From Microbacteriaceae bacterium (lineage in GTDB: Bacteria; Actinomycetota; Actinomycetes; Actinomycetales; Microbacteriaceae), in contig WOYR01000032.1 of assembly GCA_011620705.1 (NCBI GenBank), positions 1-5,635 on the forward strand: a DNA stretch of 5,635 nt, written 5' to 3'. The position numbers and the translations under genes were made by a program. Below are positions 1 through 4,806 of this stretch, one piece after another. Positions within the stretch are counted from its first letter, which is position 1. Each line of letters begins with the position of its first letter. A model generated the notes under the pieces. It was given only the letters and a program-made list of their open reading frames with translations, ran no database searches and was not told the origin of the DNA.

Positions 1-363
1 GTCATCTACGCCGCGCTCGAGGACATCGAGAACTCGCTCAAGGGCATGCTCAAGCCGGAGTTCGAAGAGGTGCAGTCCGGCGTCGCCGAGATCCGTGAGA
101 TCTTCCGCAGCAGCAAGGCAGGCAACATCGCCGGCGTCATCGTGCGCAGCGGGACGATCACGCGCAACGCCAAGGCGCGGGTCATCCGCGACGGCGTCGT
201 CGTCGGCGACAACCTGGCCATCGAGTCGCTTCGACGGTTCAAGGATGATGTCACCGAGGTGCGGACGGACTTCGAAGCCGGCATCGGGCTGGGCAGGTTC
301 AACGACATCCAGGTCGGGGACGAGATCGAGACGATCGAGCTCAAGGAGAAGGTCCGGGTCTGA
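1..363 (+). CDS. infB: Translation initiation factor IF2, C-terminal 120 residues (5' end outside window)
   Basis: IF2 is the GTPase that places fMet-tRNA on the 30S subunit and promotes 70S joining in the cytoplasm. Only the C-terminal part is present: frame 1 is open from base 1 and ends at TGA 361-363. The fragment holds the end of domain C1 and the C2 beta-barrel that contacts fMet-tRNA. Diagnostic stretches are VIYAALEDIENSLKGML at the left edge, AEIREIFRSSKAGNIAG, the near-invariant ESLRRFKDDVTEVR, and the GRFNDIQVGDEIETIE close. The segment usually written ECG in IF2 reads EAG here (in DFEAGIGLG). An internal ATG at 46 is simply a methionine codon of the same frame, not a start. rbfA follows after 37 bp on the same strand, the usual infB-rbfA order, so cotranscription is likely. 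Identification is very secure; the GTPase domain cannot be assessed. Confidence 0.97.
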   Translation, partial: VIYAALEDIENSLKGMLKPEFEEVQSGVAEIREIFRSSKAGNIAGVIVRSGTITRNAKARVIRDGVVVGDNLAIESLRRFKDDVTEVRTDFEAGIGLGRFNDIQVGDEIETIELKEKVRV

Positions 364-387
364 GGGCCGATCACCTGATCCAGCGAC

Positions 388-394
388 GAGGGAG
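388..394 (+). promoter_or_regulatory. Shine-Dalgarno sequence of rbfA
   Basis: GAGGGAG lies 6 nt before the ATG at 401. It decides the rbfA start, since the frame is open further upstream into infB. It contrasts with the kinase-like, reductase-like and mutY genes in this window, which have no such site and appear leaderless. Confidence 0.8.
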
Positions 395-400
395 AACAGC

Positions 401-853
401 ATGGCGGGATCGGACCGACCGGCGAAGATGGGCGACCTCATCCGCCAGGTGATCGCGCAGCGGCTCGAGAAGGGCCTGCGCGACCCGCGGATGGGGTTCG
501 TGACGATCACTGATGTGCGCGTCACCGGCGACCTGCAGCACGCCAGCGTGTTCTACACCGTGTACGGCAGCGATGAGGAGCGCGCCGACACGGCGGCTGC
601 CCTCAGAGCGGCGACCGGTCTGCTGCGCACCGAGGTGGGCAAGAACATCACAACGCGGCTGACGCCGACGCTCGAGTTCATCCCGGACGGGATCCCCGAG
701 AACGCGGCGATCATCGACTCGCTGCTGCGCGAGGCCCAGGAGCGGGACAGCGCGGCGGCCGCGCTGGCCTCCACCGCGAGGTACGCGGGCGATGAGGATC
801 CCTACGTGAAACCGCGGCAGATCGCAGAAGACGATGCAGACGATGAGCTCTGA
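401..853 (+). CDS. rbfA: 30S ribosome-binding factor A (RbfA)
   Basis: RbfA is a small KH-fold protein that binds the immature 30S subunit and assists 16S rRNA 5'-end maturation; in many bacteria it is needed for cold growth. The product is 150 aa, in the range usual for the family in actinomycetes. Residues 28-45 (DPRMGFVTITDVRVTGDL) match the conserved first strand region, FYTVYG follows at 51-56, and A71-T72-G73 fits the AxG kink that replaces the GxxG loop of ordinary KH domains. TPTLEFIPDGIPENAA (from residue 88) is the conserved final strand. The last ~25 residues are an acidic tail (EDDADDEL end), probably disordered. The ATG at 401 has a good ribosome-binding site, and the longer open frame upstream overlaps infB out of frame and is not used. 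The gene ends 40 bp from the convergent glycosylase gene. Confidence 0.95.
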   Translation: MAGSDRPAKMGDLIRQVIAQRLEKGLRDPRMGFVTITDVRVTGDLQHASVFYTVYGSDEERADTAAALRAATGLLRTEVGKNITTRLTPTLEFIPDGIPENAAIIDSLLREAQERDSAAAALASTARYAGDEDPYVKPRQIAEDDADDEL

Positions 854-860
854 GGAGGAG
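854..860 (+). promoter_or_regulatory. Orphan Shine-Dalgarno-like GGAGGAG after the rbfA stop
   Basis: The rbfA stop codon TGA runs directly into GGAGGAG, a near-perfect anti-16S match, but no ATG, GTG or TTG follows before the end of the opposing glycosylase gene at 894. This looks like the ribosome-binding site of a formerly translationally coupled downstream gene, although chance in purine-rich DNA is possible. The remaining convergent gap (861-893) holds no convincing terminator hairpin with a T tract. Confidence 0.3.
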
Positions 861-893
861 CCCTGACAAGGACCGGCTGATCGGCGGAAGCGG

Positions 894-1772
894 CTACTTC
901 AGCAGCCGCGACAGCACCCGGTCGGCGAGCGGCCTGCCGCCGGTCTGGCAGCCGGGGCAGTACTGGAAGGTCGAGTCGGCGTAGATCACCTGGCGCACCG
1001 TGTCGCCGCAGACCGGGCACGGCAGGCCGGTGCGGCCGTGCACCCGGAGGTTGCTCTTCTTCTCGCCCTTCAGCTCGCTGGCCGAGACCCCGTCCGCGCG
1101 CTCGATCGCGGCGCGGAGGGTGGACTGGAGGGCTGCGTAGAGGCGGGCAACGTCATCCGGGCCCATGTCGGCGGCTTTGAACGGCGACATCTTCGCGGCA
1201 TGCAGGATCTCGTCGGAGTAGGCGTTGCCGATCCCGGCGATCGTCGACTGGTTGCGCAGCACGCCCTTGATCTGCGCGCGGCCCTGCGACTTCAGGATGC
1301 CTTCGAACACCTCGAGGGTGAATCCCGGGTCCAGCGGATCGGGCCCGAGTCGCGCGACGCCCCCGACCTCGTCCGGGGAGCGCACCAGCGAGATCGCCAG
1401 GCTCTTCTTCGTGCCGGCTTCGGTGATGTCCAGCCCCGAGCCGTCGTCGAGCACCAGCCGTGCAGCCATCGGCCCTTTGCCTGGCCCGCGGAGCATCGGC
1501 GCCGGTGCGGCGTTGCGCCAGCGCAGCCACCCGGCCCGCGCCAGATGTATGAGCAGGTGCAGCTGCTGGTCGTCGACCGTGCGCACATGCAGATCGAGGT
1601 ATTTGCCGTGCCGGGTCACCTCGGTGATGGTCGCACCGAGCAGCACATCCAACGGCGGGTCGTAGCTCTTGAGTGCCGGGAAGGCGAGGATCTCGAGCCG
1701 GTCGAGCACGCGTCCGCTCAGGCGCCGGGACAGTTCGGTCGTCAGCGCCTGGACTTCGGGGAGTTCCGGCAT
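894..1772 (-). CDS. Fpg/Nei-family (H2TH, zinc-finger) DNA glycosylase/AP lyase
   Basis: A base-excision-repair enzyme of 292 aa that removes damaged bases and cuts the abasic site by beta/delta elimination. The start is fixed by chemistry: MPELPEV places the nucleophile Pro2 and acid Glu3 at the N-terminus, so the in-frame ATG 16 codons upstream (1820) cannot be right. Lys57 in RHGKYL sits at the position of the family's essential lysine. The helix-two-turn-helix region is about 163-195, with IKGVLRNQS and IAGIGNAYSDE (Asn183). The C-terminal zinc finger is Cys252-X2-Cys255-X16-Cys272-X2-Cys275. Unusually for Fpg, the finger loop (263-271, IYADSTFQY) has no arginine where classical Fpg has the DNA-phosphate-binding Arg, and the HLGMSG segment reads HLARAG (Arg79 in place of Met). 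It therefore belongs to a diverged actinobacterial branch; substrate may not be 8-oxoguanine, so I give no symbol. The start is preceded only by a weak GGA. It lies downstream of mutY on the same strand. Confidence 0.9.
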   Translation of the reverse strand: MPELPEVQALTTELSRRLSGRVLDRLEILAFPALKSYDPPLDVLLGATITEVTRHGKYLDLHVRTVDDQQLHLLIHLARAGWLRWRNAAPAPMLRGPGKGPMAARLVLDDGSGLDITEAGTKKSLAISLVRSPDEVGGVARLGPDPLDPGFTLEVFEGILKSQGRAQIKGVLRNQSTIAGIGNAYSDEILHAAKMSPFKAADMGPDDVARLYAALQSTLRAAIERADGVSASELKGEKKSNLRVHGRTGLPCPVCGDTVRQVIYADSTFQYCPGCQTGGRPLADRVLSRLLK

Positions 1773-1853
1773 GCGTCCAGTCTGAGGCAGCGCCGCGCGA
1801 TCCGCAGCGGGCTGCGGCACCTGGTCGATCGGCCGGCCGGCTTCATCCCACTC

Positions 1854-1928
1854 GCCCCCCGGCGATTCGTGCGAAATCGTCGCTTGGCACCAGGAGACCG
1901 ACGATTTGGCACGAATCCTGCCCCCCGG
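1854..1928. repeat. 19-bp-arm imperfect inverted repeat bracketed by 9-bp direct repeats
   Basis: Left arm 1864-1882 reads GATTCGTGCGAAATCGTCG; right arm 1899-1917 reads CGACGATTTGGCACGAATC. They are reverse complements at 18 of 19 positions, with a 16-base centre (1883-1898). The arms are clearly more A/T-rich than surrounding DNA. GCCCCCCGG occurs just outside on both sides (1854-1862 and 1920-1928), like a target-site duplication, though C/G runs make this weaker evidence. TTGGCAC occurs twice (1884-1890 and 1906-1912), so the left arm could also pair with the inner copy. No T tract follows on either strand, which argues against a standard intrinsic terminator. It lies between mutY and the glycosylase gene and could be a REP/MITE-like palindromic unit, an operator, or an RNA-processing hairpin. 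Confidence 0.75.
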
Positions 1929-1973
1929 GGTCGGGCGGCGGGGTCGGTCGCGAGTCGTTCGGGTTGTGCCGGG

Positions 1974-2888
1974 TCAGAGGAGGGGGAGCGTGTAGCCCTC
2001 GTCTGGGCCGCCGGTCACGAGGCCGTCGCGCAGCAGGCCGGCGAGAGCGCGGTGGAGCTGGGCGGCATCCGGCCAGAGGGTGGCGATCGCGTCGTCAGGA
2101 ACCGGGATGTCGGCAGCGCGCAGCTCGCGCAGCACCAGTCCCCGTACCTGGCGGTCAGAACCCTCGTACCTCTTCTGGCGCGGAGCCCGGACGCCCTCGT
2201 AGTCCGGGTAGCCGGCGGCCCGCCAAGCGCAGAGGCCGGAAAGCGGGCACTCATCGCATCTCGGCGACCGCGCGACGCAGACCGTCTGCCCGAGTTCCAT
2301 CGCGCCGGCGTTCGTCAGCCGCGCCCGCTCGGGCGGCGCCGGCAGGATCGCGTCCATCACCTCGAGGTCGCGCCGTGTCCGCGCCGGGCCCGGCTCGGCC
2401 CGGCCGTCGATGGCCCGCGCGAGCACGCGGCGGACGTTGCCGTCGACCACCGGGGTTCGCACCCCGTAGGCGAAAGCCGCGACCGCGCGCGCCGTGTATG
2501 GGCCGACGCCCGGCAGTTCGAGCAGTTCATCGACATCCGATGGCACCCGGTTGCCGTGCCGCTGGGCGATGGCGACGGCGGCGCCGTGCAGCCTGAGCGC
2601 GCGGCGCGGGTAGCCGAGTCGCCCCCAGGCCCGCACCGCATCGCCCGGCGGCACCGCCGCGAGGTCGGCAGGGGTCGGCCAGCGTGCGAGCCACTCCGTC
2701 AGCCGCGGGATCACCCGTGCGACCGGTGTCTGCTGCAGCATGAACTCGGAGACCAGGATGCCCCAGGCCGGGAAGTCCGGATGCCGCCACGGCAGCTCGC
2801 GATGCCCCGCGGCGTACCAGGCGGCCAGCAGTTCGCCCGCCGGCCGGGCCGTCGGCTCGTCGAGCTGCATCTCCCGGCCGCCGCTCAC
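1974..2888 (-). CDS. mutY: Adenine DNA glycosylase MutY (A/G-specific), [4Fe-4S] type
   Basis: MutY removes adenine mispaired with 8-oxoguanine, preventing G:C to T:A transversions. The 304-aa product has LPWR (32-35), the catalytic glutamate Glu48 in SEFMLQQTPV, the helix-hairpin-helix LPGVGPYTARAV (125-136), and the catalytic aspartate Asp149 in PVVDGNVRRVLAR. The iron-sulfur ligands are complete: Cys204-X6-Cys211-X2-Cys214-X5-Cys220. The following ~80 residues include RQVRGLVLRELR and look like a short winged-helix-like tail; the MutT-like 8-oxoG-reading domain of the ~350-aa E. coli enzyme is not evident, as is usual for actinobacterial MutY of about 300 aa. I chose the GTG at 2888 because a TAnnnT -10 sits 6 nt upstream, fitting leaderless translation. 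The ATG at 2870 is an alternative, but its GGGAG abuts the start with no spacing. Divergent from the kinase gene; the glycosylase gene lies 201 bp downstream on the same strand. Confidence 0.95.
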   Translation of the reverse strand: MSGGREMQLDEPTARPAGELLAAWYAAGHRELPWRHPDFPAWGILVSEFMLQQTPVARVIPRLTEWLARWPTPADLAAVPPGDAVRAWGRLGYPRRALRLHGAAVAIAQRHGNRVPSDVDELLELPGVGPYTARAVAAFAYGVRTPVVDGNVRRVLARAIDGRAEPGPARTRRDLEVMDAILPAPPERARLTNAGAMELGQTVCVARSPRCDECPLSGLCAWRAAGYPDYEGVRAPRQKRYEGSDRQVRGLVLRELRAADIPVPDDAIATLWPDAAQLHRALAGLLRDGLVTGGPDEGYTLPLL

Positions 2889-2894
2889 GGCTCA

Positions 2895-2900
2895 ACAGTA
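2895..2900 (-). promoter_or_regulatory. Probable -10 element of mutY (TACTGT, leaderless)
   Basis: Read on the minus strand, TACTGT is followed by TGAGCC and then the GTG start. This matches the actinobacterial TAnnnT -10 placed so that transcription begins at or next to the start codon. No TTGACA-like -35 is visible at 16-19 bp. It shares bases 2899-2900 with the -10 of the divergent gene. Confidence 0.5.
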
Positions 2901-2904
2901 GGCT
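2899..2904 (+). promoter_or_regulatory. Probable -10 element of the kinase-like gene (TAGGCT, leaderless)
   Basis: TAGGCT is followed by exactly 7 nt and the ATG at 2912, with no Shine-Dalgarno sequence between, so transcription would start at the A of ATG. The same hexamer with the same 7-nt spacing precedes the reductase gene (4607-4612, minus strand). No recognisable -35. Confidence 0.55.
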
Positions 2905-2911
2905 GACCGAC

Positions 2912-3586
2912 ATGGCCAGGTGGGCGCCGGAGCGCCGCGACACGATCCGCGCTCTTGCCGAGGAGCTGCTTCAGAATTACTCGCGCGGCCGGATCGTCGT
3001 CGCCATCGACGGTGCGGACGGGGCGGGCAAGTCGGTGTTCGCCGACGACTTCGCCACCGAGCTCCGTTCTCTCGGGCACACCGTGTTCCGGGCCTCGATG
3101 GACGACTTCCACCGGCCCCACGCGCTCCGCTACGCGAAGGGCCGCTACTCGGCGGAAGGCTTCTACGAGGACTCCTTCGACTACTCGGCCTTCCGCCGCG
3201 TGCTGCTCGAGCCCTTCCGGCTCGCCGGCTCCACAGGATTCCAGACCGCCTTCTTCGATCTGGAACGCGACGTCGCCTTCGAGGCGAAGTGGGAGACAGG
3301 GCCGGCCGATGCCTTTCTGATCGTCGACGGGCTGTTCCTGCTGCGGCCCGAGCTGAAGGGCATCTGGAACTTCTCGGTGTGGCTCGATGCGCCCGACGAG
3401 GTGCGACGGGAGCGGATGATCGTGCGCGACGGATCCCACCCCGAGTTCGACGAACCGCGCGAGCAGCGCTGCCTCGGCGCCCAGGATCGCTACCAGCGCG
3501 AGGCGGCGCCGCGCACCGCGGCATCCGCGATCGTCGACAACAGCGACTACGACCACCCGCGGCGGGTGTTCGCGGACAGCTGTTAA
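2912..3586 (+). CDS. Uridine-kinase-like P-loop NTPase, substrate unknown
   Basis: A 224-aa soluble protein of the P-loop kinase fold, related to uridine kinase/phosphoribulokinase-type enzymes, probably transferring ATP phosphate to a small hydroxylated substrate. Visible motifs: Walker A GADGAGKS (34-41) after strand IVVAID; MDDFHRP (63-69), the position of the substrate-binding aspartate in the uridine kinase family; GRYSAEGFYEDSFDY (77-91); a Walker-B-like strand ending in LIVDG (136-140); a lid-like arginine-rich helix DEVRRERMIVRDG (162-174); and VDNSDYDHPRRV near the C-terminus, a typical ending in this actinobacterial group. Motifs differ from classical Udk (for example around the lid), so uridine as substrate is not established and I give no symbol. 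No signal peptide or membrane segment. The ATG is supported by the TAGGCT-N7-ATG arrangement. The gene is monocistronic, as its TAA overlaps the stop of the convergent reductase gene. Confidence 0.85.
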   Translation: MARWAPERRDTIRALAEELLQNYSRGRIVVAIDGADGAGKSVFADDFATELRSLGHTVFRASMDDFHRPHALRYAKGRYSAEGFYEDSFDYSAFRRVLLEPFRLAGSTGFQTAFFDLERDVAFEAKWETGPADAFLIVDGLFLLRPELKGIWNFSVWLDAPDEVRRERMIVRDGSHPEFDEPREQRCLGAQDRYQREAAPRTAASAIVDNSDYDHPRRVFADSC

Positions 3587-4599
3587 CCGCCCTGGACCGT
3601 CACCCGCGCCACGAGTTGCTCGGGCGTCATGAACCTCCCTGTGCGCTCGACCTCGTGCACCATGGCGACGATCTGCCCGTTGATGGGCGCCGCGATCCCG
3701 CCATGCTCGGCCGCCGCGACGACCGCGCCGTTGAGGAAGTCGATCTCGGTGGGTTGACCGCGCTTGATGCTCTGCAGCGTCGATCCCGGATTCGGCACAG
3801 AGCCCATCCGCGCCGCCAGGGTCTTCGGGAACCGCGCCCCGAAGACGAGCGGCGCCCAGCCGATCGCGCCGAGCACCCGGCCGTCGACGCCCTGCACCCT
3901 GCCGAAGCGGATGCCGAGCCGTCGTGCCACGCGCACCGTCTCGCGCATGCTCGCCGTCATGATCCGCCGCAGTCCGGGGTCGGCGATCACCTCCTGCACG
4001 CTCAGTCCGGTGATCGCGGGCAGGGCGTTGACGTGGTTGATGAGCAGCTTCGTCCACTGCGCGCCGAGGATGTCGTCGGTCACCTCGACGGGCAGGGCCC
4101 CGCGCAGCACTTCGCTGACGCTCTCGAGCAGTTCGGGAGAGGTGCCTGCGCCTGCGCCCACGATCAGCGGCAGGGGCGCGGTGACGGTCACGTGACCGGG
4201 TTCGAGATAGGAGGCTGCGAACAGGGCGAGTCCGCCGAGCACGGGGGACTCCGGCAGCAGCTCCCTCGCCACCTCGAGGCCGCCGAGGCCGTTCTGGGCG
4301 ACGAGCAGAGGTGCGGTGCCGAGCGCCTCACGGTTGGCACGCAGCGCTGCCGCGGCATCCTGCGCCTTGGTGGCGAGGATGACGAGCTCCGGAGCCGCCC
4401 CAGCGGTCCGGCCGAGCGCCTCGTGCGCGGCCACATGGGCCACGTGCTCGCCCCAGCCGCCGTCGAGCCGGAGTCCGTGCTGCTGGATGGCCGCGAGGCC
4501 GTCGCCGCGAGCCGTGACCTCGACGTCGTGGCCGGCCCGGTCGAGAAGGGCGGCCAGGGTCCCCCCGACCGCTCCGGCTCCGATCACCGCGATGCGCAT
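3583..4599 (-). CDS. panE: Ketopantoate reductase (2-dehydropantoate 2-reductase) family protein
   Basis: Members of this family reduce 2-dehydropantoate to pantoate with NADPH, a step of pantothenate and CoA synthesis, in the cytoplasm. The 338-aa product starts MRIAVIGAGAVGG, with the Rossmann loop GAGAVGG at 7-13 and a T29-A30-R31 NADP-type position after the second strand. Family residues are present: Lys78 in LATKAQD, Asn103 in AQNGLGG, the catalytic-lysine region TKLLINHVNAL (Lys184, Asn188), and GSTLQSIKRGQPTEIDFLNG (272-291) with Ser273 and Glu285 aligning to substrate-binding residues of E. coli PanE. The ATG at 4599 is right because the Rossmann strand begins there; the frame stays open to 4905 but that part is antisense to truB. 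Bacteria often carry several paralogues in this family with other 2-ketoacid or unknown substrates, and no other pantothenate gene is nearby, so the symbol is tentative. The TAA overlaps the kinase stop. Confidence 0.85.
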   Translation of the reverse strand: MRIAVIGAGAVGGTLAALLDRAGHDVEVTARGDGLAAIQQHGLRLDGGWGEHVAHVAAHEALGRTAGAAPELVILATKAQDAAAALRANREALGTAPLLVAQNGLGGLEVARELLPESPVLGGLALFAASYLEPGHVTVTAPLPLIVGAGAGTSPELLESVSEVLRGALPVEVTDDILGAQWTKLLINHVNALPAITGLSVQEVIADPGLRRIMTASMRETVRVARRLGIRFGRVQGVDGRVLGAIGWAPLVFGARFPKTLAARMGSVPNPGSTLQSIKRGQPTEIDFLNGAVVAAAEHGGIAAPINGQIVAMVHEVERTGRFMTPEQLVARVTVQGG

Positions 4600-4606
4600 G
4601 GCGTCG

Positions 4607-4612
4607 AGCCTA
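4607..4612 (-). promoter_or_regulatory. Probable -10 element of the reductase gene (TAGGCT, leaderless)
   Basis: On the minus strand TAGGCT is followed by CGACGCC and the ATG at 4599, giving the same TAGGCT-N7-ATG layout as the kinase gene. There is no Shine-Dalgarno sequence in the 7-nt spacer, so the message is probably leaderless. A minus-strand TTGACA at 4697-4692 is too far away to be its -35. Confidence 0.5.
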
Positions 4613-4686
4613 CGAGAATGCGGCAGGCGCCGACCGGCTCGGACTCGGCGGCGTCCATCGGCGCCATCGTCCACCTGGTGGTGAGA

Positions 4687-4692
4687 TACCGT
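4687..4692 (+). promoter_or_regulatory. Possible -10 element upstream of truB (TACCGT)
   Basis: TACCGT fits TAnnnT and is followed by 7 nt and a GTG at 4700, the leaderless layout seen at other starts here. It would drive transcription towards truB with a 5' region of about 107 nt before the truB GTG. No -35 match is visible. The region 4600-4806 otherwise shows no tRNA, known riboswitch or clear terminator. Confidence 0.4.
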
Positions 4693-4699
4693 GTCAAGC

Positions 4700-4780
4700 G
4701 TGACATCCAAGATCTCCGCCTCGCCGATCGAGCCCGCAACGCGGATGCGCGCAGCGGACGCGCATACGCCGAGCTGCTGA
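4700..4780 (+). CDS. Possible leaderless small ORF (26 codons) ahead of truB
   Basis: GTG at 4700 opens a 26-codon frame ending at TGA 4778-4780; the peptide begins VTSKISASPIEP and ends THTPSC-like (AHTPSC). By eye 22 of 26 codons end in G or C, against about 19 of 27 for the truB frame across the same bases, so this frame looks the more coding-like of the two. It ends 26 nt before the truB GTG. It could be a leader peptide, the old N-terminus of truB separated by a frameshift, or chance. No homology is recognised. Confidence 0.3.
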   Translation: MTSKISASPIEPATRMRAADAHTPSC

Positions 4781-4806
4781 GCGACCGCGGGCCGCTGCTC
4801 GGCCCG

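Noticed and set aside
364..400. Separate promoter between infB and rbfA
   Set aside because: The 37-bp gap has a ribosome-binding site but no TAnnnT hexamer in a useful position; cotranscription with infB is simpler.
854..893. Bidirectional terminator between rbfA and the glycosylase gene
   Set aside because: Only a very short CCG/CGG pairing is visible and there is no T tract on either strand.
1802..1817. Small hairpin CCGCAG-CGGG-CTGCGG upstream of the glycosylase start
   Set aside because: Six-bp arms without a T tract are frequent by chance in such G+C-rich DNA; no support for a terminator or operator.
1773..1820. Upstream start of the Fpg/Nei glycosylase (16 extra residues)
   Set aside because: The nucleophile Pro must follow the initiator Met directly, so only the ATG at 1772 gives an active enzyme.
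1038..2906. Very long open frame (622 codons) on the plus strand antisense to the glycosylase and mutY genes
   Set aside because: It has no recognisable domain, is Arg/Pro/Gly-rich, and runs opposite two genes with complete catalytic motifs; long antisense frames are expected at this G+C content.
2885..4057. 390-codon minus-strand open frame across the kinase-like gene and part of the reductase gene
   Set aside because: Low-complexity translation without motifs, overlapping two well-supported genes in other frames.
4692..4697. Minus-strand TTGACA as a -35 box for the reductase gene
   Set aside because: No TAnnnT hexamer occurs 16-19 bp downstream, and the likely -10 (4612-4607) is about 80 bp away.
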